Of a DNA stretch of 32,244 nucleotides, positions 16,720 through 25,707 are shown one piece after another. The stretch covers positions 1 through 32,244 of the forward strand of contig JABXIQ010000030.1 in NCBI GenBank assembly GCA_013373015.1. Reading direction: 5' to 3'. This DNA comes from Kangiellaceae bacterium. Its GTDB lineage: Bacteria; Pseudomonadota; Gammaproteobacteria; Enterobacterales; Kangiellaceae. A program made the translations under genes and the position numbers. Positions within the stretch are counted from its first letter, which is position 1. Every line of letters begins with the position of its first letter. The notes beneath the pieces were generated by a model, which did not search any database, had not been told where the DNA came from, and was given only the letters and a program-made list of their open reading frames with translations.

Positions 16720-17087
16720 GTGTATTAATCCTAGTTGGTATTTGAAAGCGTGATATCACATATCAAGAAGGGCGTATTTTACCGTTAAGTGTTATGGGTT
16801 TCCACAAGATTAAATAGCGTGTTTGATTGCGCGATAATGATCAATAAGGTTATATTTGTTCTTATAAATCAGAGGATTAGAGTATTTTATGGCAAGCCCA
16901 GAAGAAATGGCGCAAACGATGCGCAACAATAATCGGCTCATGGAGTGACCTATGGATTTGCAGACTTGCTCGGGTCTAGGGGTGTATCCAGTTACTTTTT
17001 CTAATATAATAGCCAGCCAAACGTGAAGAGAGCTGGCATCTATTCAATCTGATGCTGACACCAGAACTGTTAATTTAGAGATATTCT
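16720..17087. promoter_or_regulatory. Divergent purC / purE regulatory region
   Basis: The region separates divergent purine genes. Near purC is a 10-bp palindrome GTGATATCAC (16750-16759). A promoter-like pair TTGCGC (16827-16832), 18-bp spacer, TATATT (16851-16856) faces the gene remnant at 16889. Near purE are a TATAAT (17005-17010) without a clear -35 box and a hairpin GCCAGC/GCTGGC (17012-17017/17032-17037) in the probable leader. I find no convincing PurR box of the E. coli type (ACGCAAACGTTTNCGT). Confidence 0.45.
16889..16980 (+). pseudogene. Remnant of a small DUF4287-type gene (internal deletion and frameshift)
   Basis: An ATG at 16889, with AGAGGA upstream and a promoter-like pair at 16827-16856, opens MASPEEMAQTMRNNNRLME and stops at 16948. 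The start resembles the N terminus of small DUF4287 proteins. Read one frame over from 16936, the DNA gives AHGVTYGFADLL, which resembles the family's conserved C-terminal stretch (E/AHG-hT-hGFANLhA). Together these are the two ends of a domain of about 70 residues whose middle is missing and whose frame is broken. The match is from memory of the family and was not searched. Alternatively it is chance similarity. Confidence 0.55.
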
Positions 17088-17597
17088 ATGAGCATTGATA
17101 AGAATCAACCATTAGTAAGCATCGTGATGGGCTCCAAGTCTGATTGGGGTTGTATGCAAAAAGCTGCCGAGTCTTTAGATAAAATCGGTGTGCCTTATGA
17201 GGTGGAAGTGGTTTCTGCTCATAGAACGCCACAGAAAATGTATCAGTTTGCTGAGCATGCGGAAGCACGCGGAATCGAGGTGATTATTGCCGGTGCAGGT
17301 GGCGCGGCTCATTTACCAGGCATGGTCGCGGCGCTTACTCCTTTGCCAGTGCTTGGAGTTCCAGTGAAGTCAAGAACCCTTAATGGTGTTGATTCATTAT
17401 TATCTATAGCCCAAATGCCTGCAGGTATTCCAGTGGGAACTTTGGCGATTGGCGATGCCGGTTCGGCTAATGCGGGTTTATTTGCGGCGAGTATTCTGGC
17501 CAATAAATATCCTGAATTTAAAGCTGCCATTAAAGAGTTTCGTGCGACGCAAACACAGACTGTTTTAGACAATGCCGATCCAAGAGAGGCTTTATAA
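17088..17597 (+). CDS. purE: 5-(carboxyamino)imidazole ribonucleotide mutase
   Basis: PurE (class I) converts N5-CAIR to CAIR in purine synthesis. At 169 residues the length is right. GSKSD (15-19), SAHRTP (43-48, with the catalytic H45), GGAAHLPGM (71-79) and MPAGIPVGT bind substrate and define the site. The start has only a weak ribosome site (TTAGAG). The purK ATG follows the TAA stop with no gap, so the two are coupled; PurK supplies the N5-CAIR that PurE uses. Confidence 0.97.
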   Translation: MSIDKNQPLVSIVMGSKSDWGCMQKAAESLDKIGVPYEVEVVSAHRTPQKMYQFAEHAEARGIEVIIAGAGGAAHLPGMVAALTPLPVLGVPVKSRTLNGVDSLLSIAQMPAGIPVGTLAIGDAGSANAGLFAASILANKYPEFKAAIKEFRATQTQTVLDNADPREAL

Positions 17598-18728
17598 ATG
17601 AAGATCGGTATTCTTGGTGGCGGTCAACTTGCGCAAATGTTGGCGCAAGCTGGGGAATCCTTAGATATGCAGTTTGCCTTTGTCGCGCCAGAACAAGATG
17701 CTTGTGCTGCGCCCTATGGTAAGCATTTGATGTATCCTTATCTAGATCCGAAAGCCAAAGAAGAGTTGGAAAATTGGGCGGATATTGTCACATACGAATT
17801 TGAGAGTATTCCTGTACCTTTGGTTGAGGCTTTGGAACAAGTGAAACCAGTGCATCCTTCCTCTCAGGCTTTAACTTTGGCCAGTGATCGATTGAATGAA
17901 AAAAACATGTTCAATCAACAGGGTATTGAAACGGCAAAGTTTGCGACCGTAGATAGTTTGCAAGACCTGCAAATAGCTGTTGAAAAAGTTGGTTTACCAG
18001 CAATTTTGAAAACACGTCGTGATGGTTACGATGGCAAAGGACAAGTGGTTTTACGCGATCAAAGCCAACTCGAAGCTGCGTGGGAGAGCTTATCTCCTGT
18101 TGCCTGTATTTTAGAGTCGATGGTTAATTTTAAGCGTGAAGTGTCGATTGTTGCTTCGAGAAATGTGGACGGAGATATTGCTTATTACCCATTGGCGGAG
18201 AATTATCACCGTGAAGGCATTTTGCGCTTATCATTAAGTTTGCAAAATGATCCGAAACAAAAAGAAGCTGAAGAAATCATTCGCAAAGTGATGGAAAAAG
18301 TGGGCTATGTTGGCACTATGGCGGTTGAGTTGTTTGACTTAGGAGATAAATTTGCTGCAAACGAGTTATCACCACGAGTACATAATTCTGGACACTGGAG
18401 CATGGATGGCGCTATAGCATCTCAATTCAAGAATCATCTGTTAGCCATTGCAAATCAGCCGCTGCAAGATACTTCTTTGCAAAATGCTACGGCTATGGTG
18501 AATTTGATTGGCGCTATTCCTGATAAAGACCTTGTAGCAGAAATTCCCAACGCTGTTTTATACGATTATGGCAAAGAACCGAAGCCTGGAAGAAAAGTAG
18601 GCCACATTAATATTTCCGCTGATGGTGATAATGATGAAGACTTTATTCCCAATGTGATTAAAGTGTTAGATATGGTTGGTCAACAAGAATTGATAGGTGA
18701 GCTATTGAAATCTAGTTTTTACAAATAA
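17598..18728 (+). CDS. purK: 5-(carboxyamino)imidazole ribonucleotide synthase
   Basis: PurK uses ATP and bicarbonate to carboxylate AIR to N5-CAIR. The 376-residue ATP-grasp protein has GGGQLAQML near the N terminus, the grasp-fold loop KTRRDGYDGKGQ near 140-151, and the metal/substrate element NELSPRVHNSGHWS near 256-269, all diagnostic. Length is normal. It is the last gene of purE-purK and a clear terminator follows 28 bp after the stop. Confidence 0.97.
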   Translation: MKIGILGGGQLAQMLAQAGESLDMQFAFVAPEQDACAAPYGKHLMYPYLDPKAKEELENWADIVTYEFESIPVPLVEALEQVKPVHPSSQALTLASDRLNEKNMFNQQGIETAKFATVDSLQDLQIAVEKVGLPAILKTRRDGYDGKGQVVLRDQSQLEAAWESLSPVACILESMVNFKREVSIVASRNVDGDIAYYPLAENYHREGILRLSLSLQNDPKQKEAEEIIRKVMEKVGYVGTMAVELFDLGDKFAANELSPRVHNSGHWSMDGAIASQFKNHLLAIANQPLQDTSLQNATAMVNLIGAIPDKDLVAEIPNAVLYDYGKEPKPGRKVGHINISADGDNDEDFIPNVIKVLDMVGQQELIGELLKSSFYK

Positions 18729-18755
18729 ACTATTTTTTAACGTTTAATATTTTAG

Positions 18756-18780
18756 AAACCCTCTTTATGAGGGTTTTTTA
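18756..18780 (+). terminator. Rho-independent terminator of purE-purK
   Basis: A perfect 8-bp stem AAACCCTC (18756-18763) and GAGGGTTT (18769-18776) with a five-base loop is followed by further T, giving a T6 run. Confidence 0.9.
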
Positions 18781-18903
18781 GGCTCTATAAGACCAGTTAA
18801 GTTATAGCCAATATAGGCACAAGTTATAACCAAACTATAATAAAATTACCAAAAAGCAGCTAAACTATACAGCTAGAAAATGTGCTTTTAACTGACAACG
18901 TGC

Positions 18904-20112
18904 GTGGTCTCTGTGAACTATCTTAATTTTCTAAAACATAACAAATATTTATTGCTGTTTGGTTTTTTATGCGTTTTTGTTGGGAACCTAGGGCAAACTT
19001 TTTTTATATCTTTATTCAATAAAGATTTGATAGAGGAGCTGCTGCTTGATAAAGACAAATTAAGCTTGGTGTATTCAGTGGCTACTTTGGTTAGTGGTTT
19101 CACCATGTTTTTTGTCGGTTCTAAAATTGATAACGTCGATGTTAGAAAGTTTACCAGTATCGTCTTACTAGGTTTGATCATTGCCTGCATTATCTTTGCG
19201 TTGAGCACTAATCTTATAATGTTATTTCTTGCATATTTAGGTATTCGACTCTGTGGGCAAGGTTTAATGGGGCATATTGCAGTAACCACTTTGATGCGTT
19301 ATATACCAAAAGATCGCGGCAAGGCTGTCAGTTTAGCCATGCAGGGAATGGCCTTTGGCGAAATAACATTACCTTTGTTAGCAGTGCTATTACTCAAGCA
19401 CTATGGTCATCAACAAAGTTGGTTTATCTATGCGGGAGCTAGTGTAGTTTTAATTTTTCCATTGCTGCTATGGTTGCTGCATAAATCTAATTTGCAACCG
19501 CGTGAGAAGGTAGATATCAGTGATGTAGAGTTGGAAAAAAATAAAGATTGGACTCGTAAGCAAGTCATGGCGGATTGGCGTTTTTGGTTTATTTTACCAG
19601 CGATTATTGCTCCTGCCTTTTTGATCACCGGTATCTTTTTTCATCAGACTCTTTTGATTGATAGCAAAGGCTGGTCATTAGAGTGGTTATCGATAGGTTT
19701 GATGTTCTATGGTGTTTTGCATTTTTCAGGAGCTATTTTTGTTGGCCCATTGGTGGATAATGCACATCCGCGAAAGTATTTGGGTTGGTATTTATTGCCA
19801 TTGGTGTTGGGTATTGCTTGCCTTTGGTTGGGTGAGGATAAAACTTGGTTATTAGCATTTATGGTTTTGGCTGGAATGACGGTATCGGCAAGCAGTCCAA
19901 TTGTGAATTCTTTTTACGCGGAAGTTTTTGGCACTAGCCATCTTGGAGCTATTCGCTCGTTAGTTTTTGCCGTGGTGATCATTTCGACAGGGATAGCGCC
20001 TTATTTATTTTCTCTGTTTGACTCGATAGAACACTTCTTATTGTTTGCATTGGGGTATGGTATTTTTTGCATGTTGGTGGTGCAAAAAAGATTGTTGGCA
20101 GAGCGAAAGTAG
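18904..20112 (+). CDS. MFS transporter, substrate unknown
   Basis: This 402-residue protein is a 12-helix major-facilitator membrane carrier. Hydrophobic helices alternate with short loops; the first half holds a charged helix 2-3 loop (FFVGSKIDNVDVRKF), in the place of the family's G-x-L-a-D-r motif, and a long hydrophilic central loop lies near 195-220. The second half has the matching FVGPLVDNAHPRKYLG at the helix 8-9 loop. The start is GTG at 18904 (a second GTG lies at 18913); neither has a clear ribosome site. It stands alone between the purK terminator and a bidirectional terminator shared with the next gene. No feature identifies its substrate. Confidence 0.88.
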   Translation: MVSVNYLNFLKHNKYLLLFGFLCVFVGNLGQTFFISLFNKDLIEELLLDKDKLSLVYSVATLVSGFTMFFVGSKIDNVDVRKFTSIVLLGLIIACIIFALSTNLIMLFLAYLGIRLCGQGLMGHIAVTTLMRYIPKDRGKAVSLAMQGMAFGEITLPLLAVLLLKHYGHQQSWFIYAGASVVLIFPLLLWLLHKSNLQPREKVDISDVELEKNKDWTRKQVMADWRFWFILPAIIAPAFLITGIFFHQTLLIDSKGWSLEWLSIGLMFYGVLHFSGAIFVGPLVDNAHPRKYLGWYLLPLVLGIACLWLGEDKTWLLAFMVLAGMTVSASSPIVNSFYAEVFGTSHLGAIRSLVFAVVIISTGIAPYLFSLFDSIEHFLLFALGYGIFCMLVVQKRLLAERK

Positions 20113-20131
20113 TGAGCTGCTGGTAGTAAAT

Positions 20132-20157
20132 AAAAAGGCACTTTGTAGTGCCTTTTT
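20132..20157. terminator. Bidirectional terminator between the MFS and M1 peptidase genes
   Basis: A perfect 10-bp stem AAAAAGGCAC (20132-20141) and GTGCCTTTTT (20148-20157) around a six-base loop has a T run on either strand. It ends transcripts from both convergent genes. Confidence 0.92.
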
Positions 20158-20168
20158 ATGAGTAGCGT

Positions 20169-22970
20169 TTATTGAGTTTGTTGTTGCGTTTCAATAAATT
20201 GATTGATGTCTTTTGAGTGATGCTCAACCTTTTCATGACATAAGTTAATACTTTCAAGTACTTGAGCTAAAGTGCGTTTAGCTCCAGAAATACTTTCTAC
20301 CCTTGGCTCAAAGAAAGCTTCTACTTGTTTGGCATCTTGTAATGTACAGAATGAGTTGGCAACAAATGGAATGCGCGCCTGAGAAAATCCTGAAATACGA
20401 GCCTTAATCGCTTCGAAGTTGTCTTTAAACCATTGCCACATAGCTGGACGTAATTCATTTTTTGACATTTGTCCAAATAGGATGATGAATATTTCATTAT
20501 CACGTACAGTTTCTGATTTGATCAATTCGCGTAACTCTTGTGCAAACTCAGGATCTTCAACCGCAGCTAACCCATTAAGTAATCTATTGCGTATAGTTCC
20601 ATCATTGGCTTGCTTTAAGAGCTCTAATAAATGTTTAGCATAATCAGTACCCAGTTGATCAACTGCAATGGCGATGGCGCTACCAATTAGATTGCTATCA
20701 ACATTGTCGTTATTGATTTTGTGGTCTTTTTGATAGCCAGTGTAGGCGGTTGCCATATCGGTTAATGTTTGGCGAATAGTTTGATCTTGTCCTTGTTTTG
20801 CTAAGAAATTGATCAAGCTTGTTCTTAGTTGAGTATCATCAACAGAGTCATCTTTACTACTGGTTAATCCTAGAGCTTTAAGTTTATTTGCGTACAGATT
20901 TTGATTAACTTTGGCTAATACGTCTTTTTGTGATTCAGTTTGTGCGATCTTGTCGTATGCAAAAGACAGCATACCGAGCGGGGCGGTTGCTATTTTGGCT
21001 GAACTTGAATCAATTAACTCTGGAGCGACTTGTACTAGATCAGTAAAGTTTAATTTACCTGCATTAATCGCAGCGTCAAAACTATCATTGGCAGACATCA
21101 TTTCGACAGTACTTAACATATCTTTATGTTTGAAAAGATTCTGCCATGCTTCTCCAGACATTGAGTATCGGTAATAACCTGCGCCTTGTGAATTTGGCAC
21201 AAGGAAGTCGGGACAACCCGCTTCTGGTAGCTCAATGGTTTGTGTGGCTTTATCAAAAACTTGGCAGTATTGATGCTCTGTTCCATCAATCGCATATCCA
21301 AGACAAGCAGGTACTTGCCATGTTTGCTGTGTAGAGCCTTTTGAACCAACTGGTAAGTAACGTGACTGATTAACTTCTATACTGGCTTGGTTATCTTGGC
21401 ACTGCATTGCAACGTCAAGATAAGGAATGCCGGGTTGTTCGAGAAAGCTATTGAAAGCATTACGGATCACGTCAACAGGGATATTTTCTGCTTTTTCACC
21501 AATAGCGGTAATAAAATCATTTGCGGTAGCATTTTTGAAAGCAAACTTTTTCATATAATGCTGTATACCAGCTTGGAATTTTTCTGGTGTTAAAAATGAC
21601 TCCAACATGCGTAACACACCGCCACCTTTAGAGTAGGTGATCCCATCGAAAGCGGAATCAATATCGTGGTTACTTTCAATCGGTTGACGAATTTGACGTG
21701 CGCTAATTAAACTGTCTTGCCCCATTGCACCAAGGGAGCGTTGTAACAAGGTTTCATCAAACTTTTGCTCAGGGAAAATAGTATGGTTCGAAGTATAGGC
21801 CATCCAAGTGGCAAATGCTTCATTGAGCCAAATATCATCCCACCATTCTGGTGTTACCAGATTGCCAAACCATTGGTGCGCTAACTCGTGTGCATGGACA
21901 TTCATATAAGAGCGCTTCTGACGCAATGAAGAGGATTCATCCAATAATAAAAGTTGCTCGCGGTAAATGATTAATCCTGCATTTTCCATTGCTCCAAAGG
22001 CAAAATCTGGTGCAGCTACAATATCCAGCTTGGCGTAAGGGTATGGAATTTGGAAGTAGTTTTCTAGTGACTCCAAAATGGCCTTGGTATTTTCCAAGGC
22101 ATAATTAAGTTTGTCGCCTTTACCTTTTGGCGCAATACCACGTAGCGGAATTTCAAAATCACGAACATCGGTTGTTGGCAAGGCATTCCACTCTATAACG
22201 TCAAACTCACCAACTGAAAATGCAATTAAGTAGGTCGGAAGTGGTTTCGATTTAGCGAAAACAATCCTCTTAAAACCATTACCTAAATCAGTTTCAGAAA
22301 CTGCTGGAGTATTGGTAAAAGCAGAATGCTCGTTACGCACCGTCATGCTGTAAGTAAAAGGTACTTTAAAAGCAGGCTCGTCAAAACTCGGAAATGCTAA
22401 ACGTGCAGCTGTTGCCTCAAATTGAGTAAAGACATAGTTAAGCTCACCATCTTTAACCTTATATAAACCTTCTAAAGAGGTGTTAAAAGGCGCACTATAG
22501 TCAATAATAAGAGTTGCATTGCCAGTGGTAGCCTGTTGTTCAAAGCTGATCTTTGATACACCAGTATCATCCAATTGTTGATAAGTGCCTTGTAACAAAG
22601 AGCCATCTTGTAACTTTAAACTAACGCTTGTTGCTGTTAAGTCTTTACCGTGCAACCAAATATGACTACTAGGTTCTTGCAATATAAGTTCAATGCGTGT
22701 TTTGCCTTGGAAGTGGCTTTGATCCGGATCAATGGTTAGGTCTAAATTATAAGAGGTTGGATAGATACTACTTGGCAAACGGCCTTTGGGAAGCTCTTGC
22801 GGATAATTGCTGGCTAGTTCGGTTGTATCAGCTTGTTCTTTTGTTAAAGGTTCTACGACTTGCTCATTTTTTTTTGCGTTGCTCTTTTGCGCGTCAGTGT
22901 TTGCTTGATCACAGGCAAAGAGTTGCAAGCTGGCAATTACCAGTCCCATCAATGCGAATTTGCTGTTCAT
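20169..22970 (-). CDS. M1 family aminopeptidase, lipoprotein
   Basis: This 933-residue zinc aminopeptidase removes N-terminal amino acids from peptides. It has a lipoprotein signal ending LFAC with C20 as the lipidated residue. The N-terminal beta domain spans about 60-270. The exopeptidase motif GAMEN is at 326-330. The zinc site HELAH is at 361-365 with the third ligand E384 (LNEAF), and Y446 (DGITYSKGG) is the likely transition-state tyrosine. The C-terminal half is the helical ERAP1-like domain. Asp at position +2 (C20-D21) is an inner-membrane retention signal in the E. coli Lol system, so the enzyme may face the periplasm from the inner membrane. GAGGA precedes the ATG by eight bases; a TATAAT lies at 23012-23007. 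Unlike cytosolic PepN, this enzyme is exported. Confidence 0.94.
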   Translation of the reverse strand: MNSKFALMGLVIASLQLFACDQANTDAQKSNAKKNEQVVEPLTKEQADTTELASNYPQELPKGRLPSSIYPTSYNLDLTIDPDQSHFQGKTRIELILQEPSSHIWLHGKDLTATSVSLKLQDGSLLQGTYQQLDDTGVSKISFEQQATTGNATLIIDYSAPFNTSLEGLYKVKDGELNYVFTQFEATAARLAFPSFDEPAFKVPFTYSMTVRNEHSAFTNTPAVSETDLGNGFKRIVFAKSKPLPTYLIAFSVGEFDVIEWNALPTTDVRDFEIPLRGIAPKGKGDKLNYALENTKAILESLENYFQIPYPYAKLDIVAAPDFAFGAMENAGLIIYREQLLLLDESSSLRQKRSYMNVHAHELAHQWFGNLVTPEWWDDIWLNEAFATWMAYTSNHTIFPEQKFDETLLQRSLGAMGQDSLISARQIRQPIESNHDIDSAFDGITYSKGGGVLRMLESFLTPEKFQAGIQHYMKKFAFKNATANDFITAIGEKAENIPVDVIRNAFNSFLEQPGIPYLDVAMQCQDNQASIEVNQSRYLPVGSKGSTQQTWQVPACLGYAIDGTEHQYCQVFDKATQTIELPEAGCPDFLVPNSQGAGYYRYSMSGEAWQNLFKHKDMLSTVEMMSANDSFDAAINAGKLNFTDLVQVAPELIDSSSAKIATAPLGMLSFAYDKIAQTESQKDVLAKVNQNLYANKLKALGLTSSKDDSVDDTQLRTSLINFLAKQGQDQTIRQTLTDMATAYTGYQKDHKINNDNVDSNLIGSAIAIAVDQLGTDYAKHLLELLKQANDGTIRNRLLNGLAAVEDPEFAQELRELIKSETVRDNEIFIILFGQMSKNELRPAMWQWFKDNFEAIKARISGFSQARIPFVANSFCTLQDAKQVEAFFEPRVESISGAKRTLAQVLESINLCHEKVEHHSKDINQFIETQQQTQ

Positions 22971-23006
22971 TAGGTCTATCCTCAGACTTTGTTATTTGCT
23001 CTGCAT

Positions 23007-23012
23007 ATTATA
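23007..23012 (-). promoter_or_regulatory. -10 element upstream of the M1 peptidase gene
   Basis: On the minus strand a perfect TATAAT lies 37 bp upstream of the ATG, in the 103-bp gap after the NTF2-like gene. The -35 region is weak, so promoter activity is not certain, but the gap and this box suggest the peptidase has its own transcript. Confidence 0.45.
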
Positions 23013-23073
23013 ATGAACAGCGTTTGGTTTCTAGCTATGTTTAAGTCTCTTACTAAATTCCTGATTTTTAGGA

Positions 23074-23547
23074 TTATTTCTGTGAAACCTGTTCCGTATA
23101 ACCTGATACGTGAGATGATATTGCTTGCCAGCGGCCGTCTTCCTTGATCAGATGATTGCTTGATGTGTAGTGATAAGGCGTACCATCTGAGGCAATCACA
23201 TGACCAATACCCGAAACCACAGCAAACCGCTCATGATATATTTCAAGTCGTTGTATTTCATAGCGAAATGAACGAGGCTTCCATTCGCTAGTTTGCAGAA
23301 ACTCGATTTCTTTTCGTTTATTGGATAACGAACCATCATTTTGCACAAACTGAAAGCTGTCATGCAGAATGCGATCTAATAATTCAGTATCATTGGTGCG
23401 ATATGCTTGTGACCACAAAACGGTTTTCAAGTGACGCAATTGCTGCTCATCGCTAACTTGTAGTGAGCTGTTAGCAGGCATTTGGGCACAAGCCTGCAGG
23501 TTAAAAAGAAGAGTAAATAGTATTAGCCATTGGTATTTAAAATTCAT
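23074..23547 (-). CDS. NTF2-like (DUF4440/SnoaL-type) lipoprotein, function unknown
   Basis: This 157-residue protein has a short lipoprotein signal ending LQAC (C20) with Ala at +2, which would send it to the outer membrane. The rest (about 35-150) has the alpha-helix then curved-sheet pattern of the NTF2 superfamily, DUF4440 type: a first helix near 36-60 with 'DTELLDRILHDSFQFVQNDG', then strands containing 'GIGHVIASDGTPYHYTSSNH' and 'KEDGRWQAISSHVS'. Such domains bind small ligands or act as enzymes or scaffolds, and sequence does not tell which. The gene lies 12 bp after the DUF5916 gene, so it is almost surely in the same transcript. Confidence 0.82.
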   Translation of the reverse strand: MNFKYQWLILFTLLFNLQACAQMPANSSLQVSDEQQLRHLKTVLWSQAYRTNDTELLDRILHDSFQFVQNDGSLSNKRKEIEFLQTSEWKPRSFRYEIQRLEIYHERFAVVSGIGHVIASDGTPYHYTSSNHLIKEDGRWQAISSHVSGYTEQVSQK

Positions 23548-23559
23548 ATTGAAACCTAC

Positions 23560-25707
23560 TTAGAGTCTAAAAATATAACTGTATTTAATCGATAAACGAT
23601 TTTGGTCAACTGGGTTGCTTAATTCACTGTCTTTATAATCGGTGCTGTTATAAATAAATGTTAGCGAGCTGAGCGCATCAGGTTGCCATCGCAGACGACT
23701 GCTAGTACCAATCGAGTTACTAAAATTATCATACTGCATCGTTGTTAACCATGACCACTCTGAATTGAAAGCCACCTCATTGTGCAGACTCATTAATTCA
23801 GTTCTAAAACTACCCTCGGGTAAATTGATATTCTGGGTGTCGTAACTGCCTGATAAATAAAAATATTTGTTGGGACGCCAATTGAGTCTTATACGTGAAT
23901 GTGCTTGTTTTCCAGTGAAGAAATCGCCTTTTCTATAAAACAATTCGGCACTTAAGGGGCGACTTTGTGAGCTCATCATAAATACATGCGGAGCATTAAA
24001 ATCATGCTTACCTGCAGGAATCACAATGCCAGAAGCAATTTCAAAAGGGAAATCTAAAACTTCACTACGCATTTGATAGCCTGTTTCAAAGTAATCATCA
24101 GCATTGCTCTGAAAAGTAGTAGGGTAGATAGTGGTTTGTCGACTTAACATGCGGTTATCTAAATCAGTAACATATCGTGATTGAATCCAAGGGTAATAGC
24201 TACGCCAAAATGAATCTTTAAAGCGTTTTTGAAACCCTCCACCTAGATTGCTTTCGCGTATACCACGTCGATTAACAAAACCCATTGCAGGCATAAAGTT
24301 TTGTTCAATAGTAAAATTAGAAAAGCGGATATTGATATCATCATTGGGGTAGTTCAAACTGGCTCCATAAGCCTGGTTATCACCGTTAAGTCCTTGAGTT
24401 TCAGTTCGTTGATACCATAAGCCTCCAGTGATGATCTTATTATCAAAAATATTGCTGTTACGATAGTTAAAGTCCGCACCCAGCAAACTATCATTTTCAC
24501 CTGTAAAAGGGTTGCCATAGGTGGAGATAAGGCCGATGCTGGATTCATCTAAAACATTAGCATTAAAGCGTCCCACAAAAACCTCTTGTTTTTCGCCAAG
24601 AGTATTTTCTTGTTGCACGCCTAGAAGACCATAGCTATAGCTATCATTACGACCAGTAATCTTAGTGCCAATATTCAGATCAATCGGTTGGCCATTATTA
24701 TCTAAACCGATAGTTCTTGAGAAAAAAGGACGACCATTATTTTGGATATTACCAAATTCAAAAATATCCATATCTTGTAAGAAAAAGTCGCGTTTTTCTG
24801 GTAAAAATACAGAGAAGCGACTTAAATTGATGACTCGGTCATCTACTTCAGTTGCAGAAAAATCTGTGTTAAAGGTCGCTGAAACAGTTAAATCGGAGGA
24901 GGGTTTATAAAAAACATCAACAGATGGTTCTAGTTCATTTTCATCAGTGGTTTTGGTATGAGTGCGACTGGCGGTTACCGAAGTTTTAATATCTAACCCT
25001 AAGCCTCGTTCAATATCTTTAATACCAGTAACGGCGCCGGCTACTGCGGGAGCCATTTCCCAACTATCTGCACCGCGTGAAGACCAAGCCATAACTTCAC
25101 CTTTGCGTTTGATCACGCGACCAAAATTGATTCCCCATTGTTGATTATTTGGATCAAAGGACAAAGATTTAAAAGGAATGGCAATTTCTAACGTCCAACC
25201 GTGTTCGCTAATGCGTGCTTTGCCTTGCCATATAGTCGTCCAGTTACCATGGAAGTTTTGATTATCAATTAAGGCTTCACGACGGATCCCATTAGGATTT
25301 AATTGAAAGAAATAGCCGCTTCGCTCGCTTTTAAATGTGTCTAACACTACATGAAATTGGTCATCAAATTCATAATCACGACCTTGAATTAATTGCCCCG
25401 CGTTAATAAGACTTTGATCAGATTCAAACAAAGTTGCGGCGATAAATAAGTAATCTTGATTATAAGCCACTCGAATTTCTGTTTTTTGACTGGCTTCTGC
25501 AAATTCTTGCGGTTTAACCTGATGTAATGGTCCTATAGGCGTTAACTCTTGCCAGATGGTCTCATCAAGCTTTCCATCAACATTAATCTCTATCTGTGGC
25601 TGTAAACGAGTGATAGAGAATTGTTTATTCTGCTCTGCAGCAAAGCTAGTTCCTATCAGCAATGAAGTAGCTAAATACAGAGATGCTTTTGTTGTCTTAT
25701 TCAACAT
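23560..25707 (-). CDS. DUF5916 outer-membrane protein with CBM9-like N-terminal domain
   Basis: This 715-residue exported protein has a signal peptide (about 1-23, cut after SFA). Residues about 30-215 look like a carbohydrate-binding family 9 (CBM9) type beta-sandwich, with the opening 'INVDGKLDETIWQE' and 'DDQFHVVLDTFKSERSGYFF'. The rest matches DUF5916: 'FSATEVDDRVINLSRFSVFLPEKRDFFLQ...' followed by many amphipathic strands typical of a beta-barrel, ending in an aromatic C terminus (YSYIFRL). Strong AAGGA lies six bases before the ATG. The family is widespread in Bacteroidota and marine Proteobacteria, but its function is not agreed. Its neighbours are an NTF2-like lipoprotein downstream and a LytTR regulator upstream. 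Confidence 0.85.
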   Translation of the reverse strand: MLNKTTKASLYLATSLLIGTSFAAEQNKQFSITRLQPQIEINVDGKLDETIWQELTPIGPLHQVKPQEFAEASQKTEIRVAYNQDYLFIAATLFESDQSLINAGQLIQGRDYEFDDQFHVVLDTFKSERSGYFFQLNPNGIRREALIDNQNFHGNWTTIWQGKARISEHGWTLEIAIPFKSLSFDPNNQQWGINFGRVIKRKGEVMAWSSRGADSWEMAPAVAGAVTGIKDIERGLGLDIKTSVTASRTHTKTTDENELEPSVDVFYKPSSDLTVSATFNTDFSATEVDDRVINLSRFSVFLPEKRDFFLQDMDIFEFGNIQNNGRPFFSRTIGLDNNGQPIDLNIGTKITGRNDSYSYGLLGVQQENTLGEKQEVFVGRFNANVLDESSIGLISTYGNPFTGENDSLLGADFNYRNSNIFDNKIITGGLWYQRTETQGLNGDNQAYGASLNYPNDDINIRFSNFTIEQNFMPAMGFVNRRGIRESNLGGGFQKRFKDSFWRSYYPWIQSRYVTDLDNRMLSRQTTIYPTTFQSNADDYFETGYQMRSEVLDFPFEIASGIVIPAGKHDFNAPHVFMMSSQSRPLSAELFYRKGDFFTGKQAHSRIRLNWRPNKYFYLSGSYDTQNINLPEGSFRTELMSLHNEVAFNSEWSWLTTMQYDNFSNSIGTSSRLRWQPDALSSLTFIYNSTDYKDSELSNPVDQNRLSIKYSYIFRL

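Noticed and set aside
16750-16759. GTGATATCAC as a CRP or PurR operator for purC
   Set aside because: The spacing (two bases in place of six) does not fit CRP and the sequence does not match the PurR box.
18918-19289. Minus-strand open frame of 123 codons inside the MFS gene
   Set aside because: Fully antisense to a clear 12-helix transporter; its Lys/Ser/Ile/Leu-rich product shows no recognisable domain.
22697-23044. Plus-strand open frame of 115 codons opposite the start of the M1 peptidase gene
   Set aside because: It lies mostly antisense to the signal peptide and N terminus of a clear gene, has no ribosome site, and its composition (many Leu, Cys, Ser) looks like a complement artefact.
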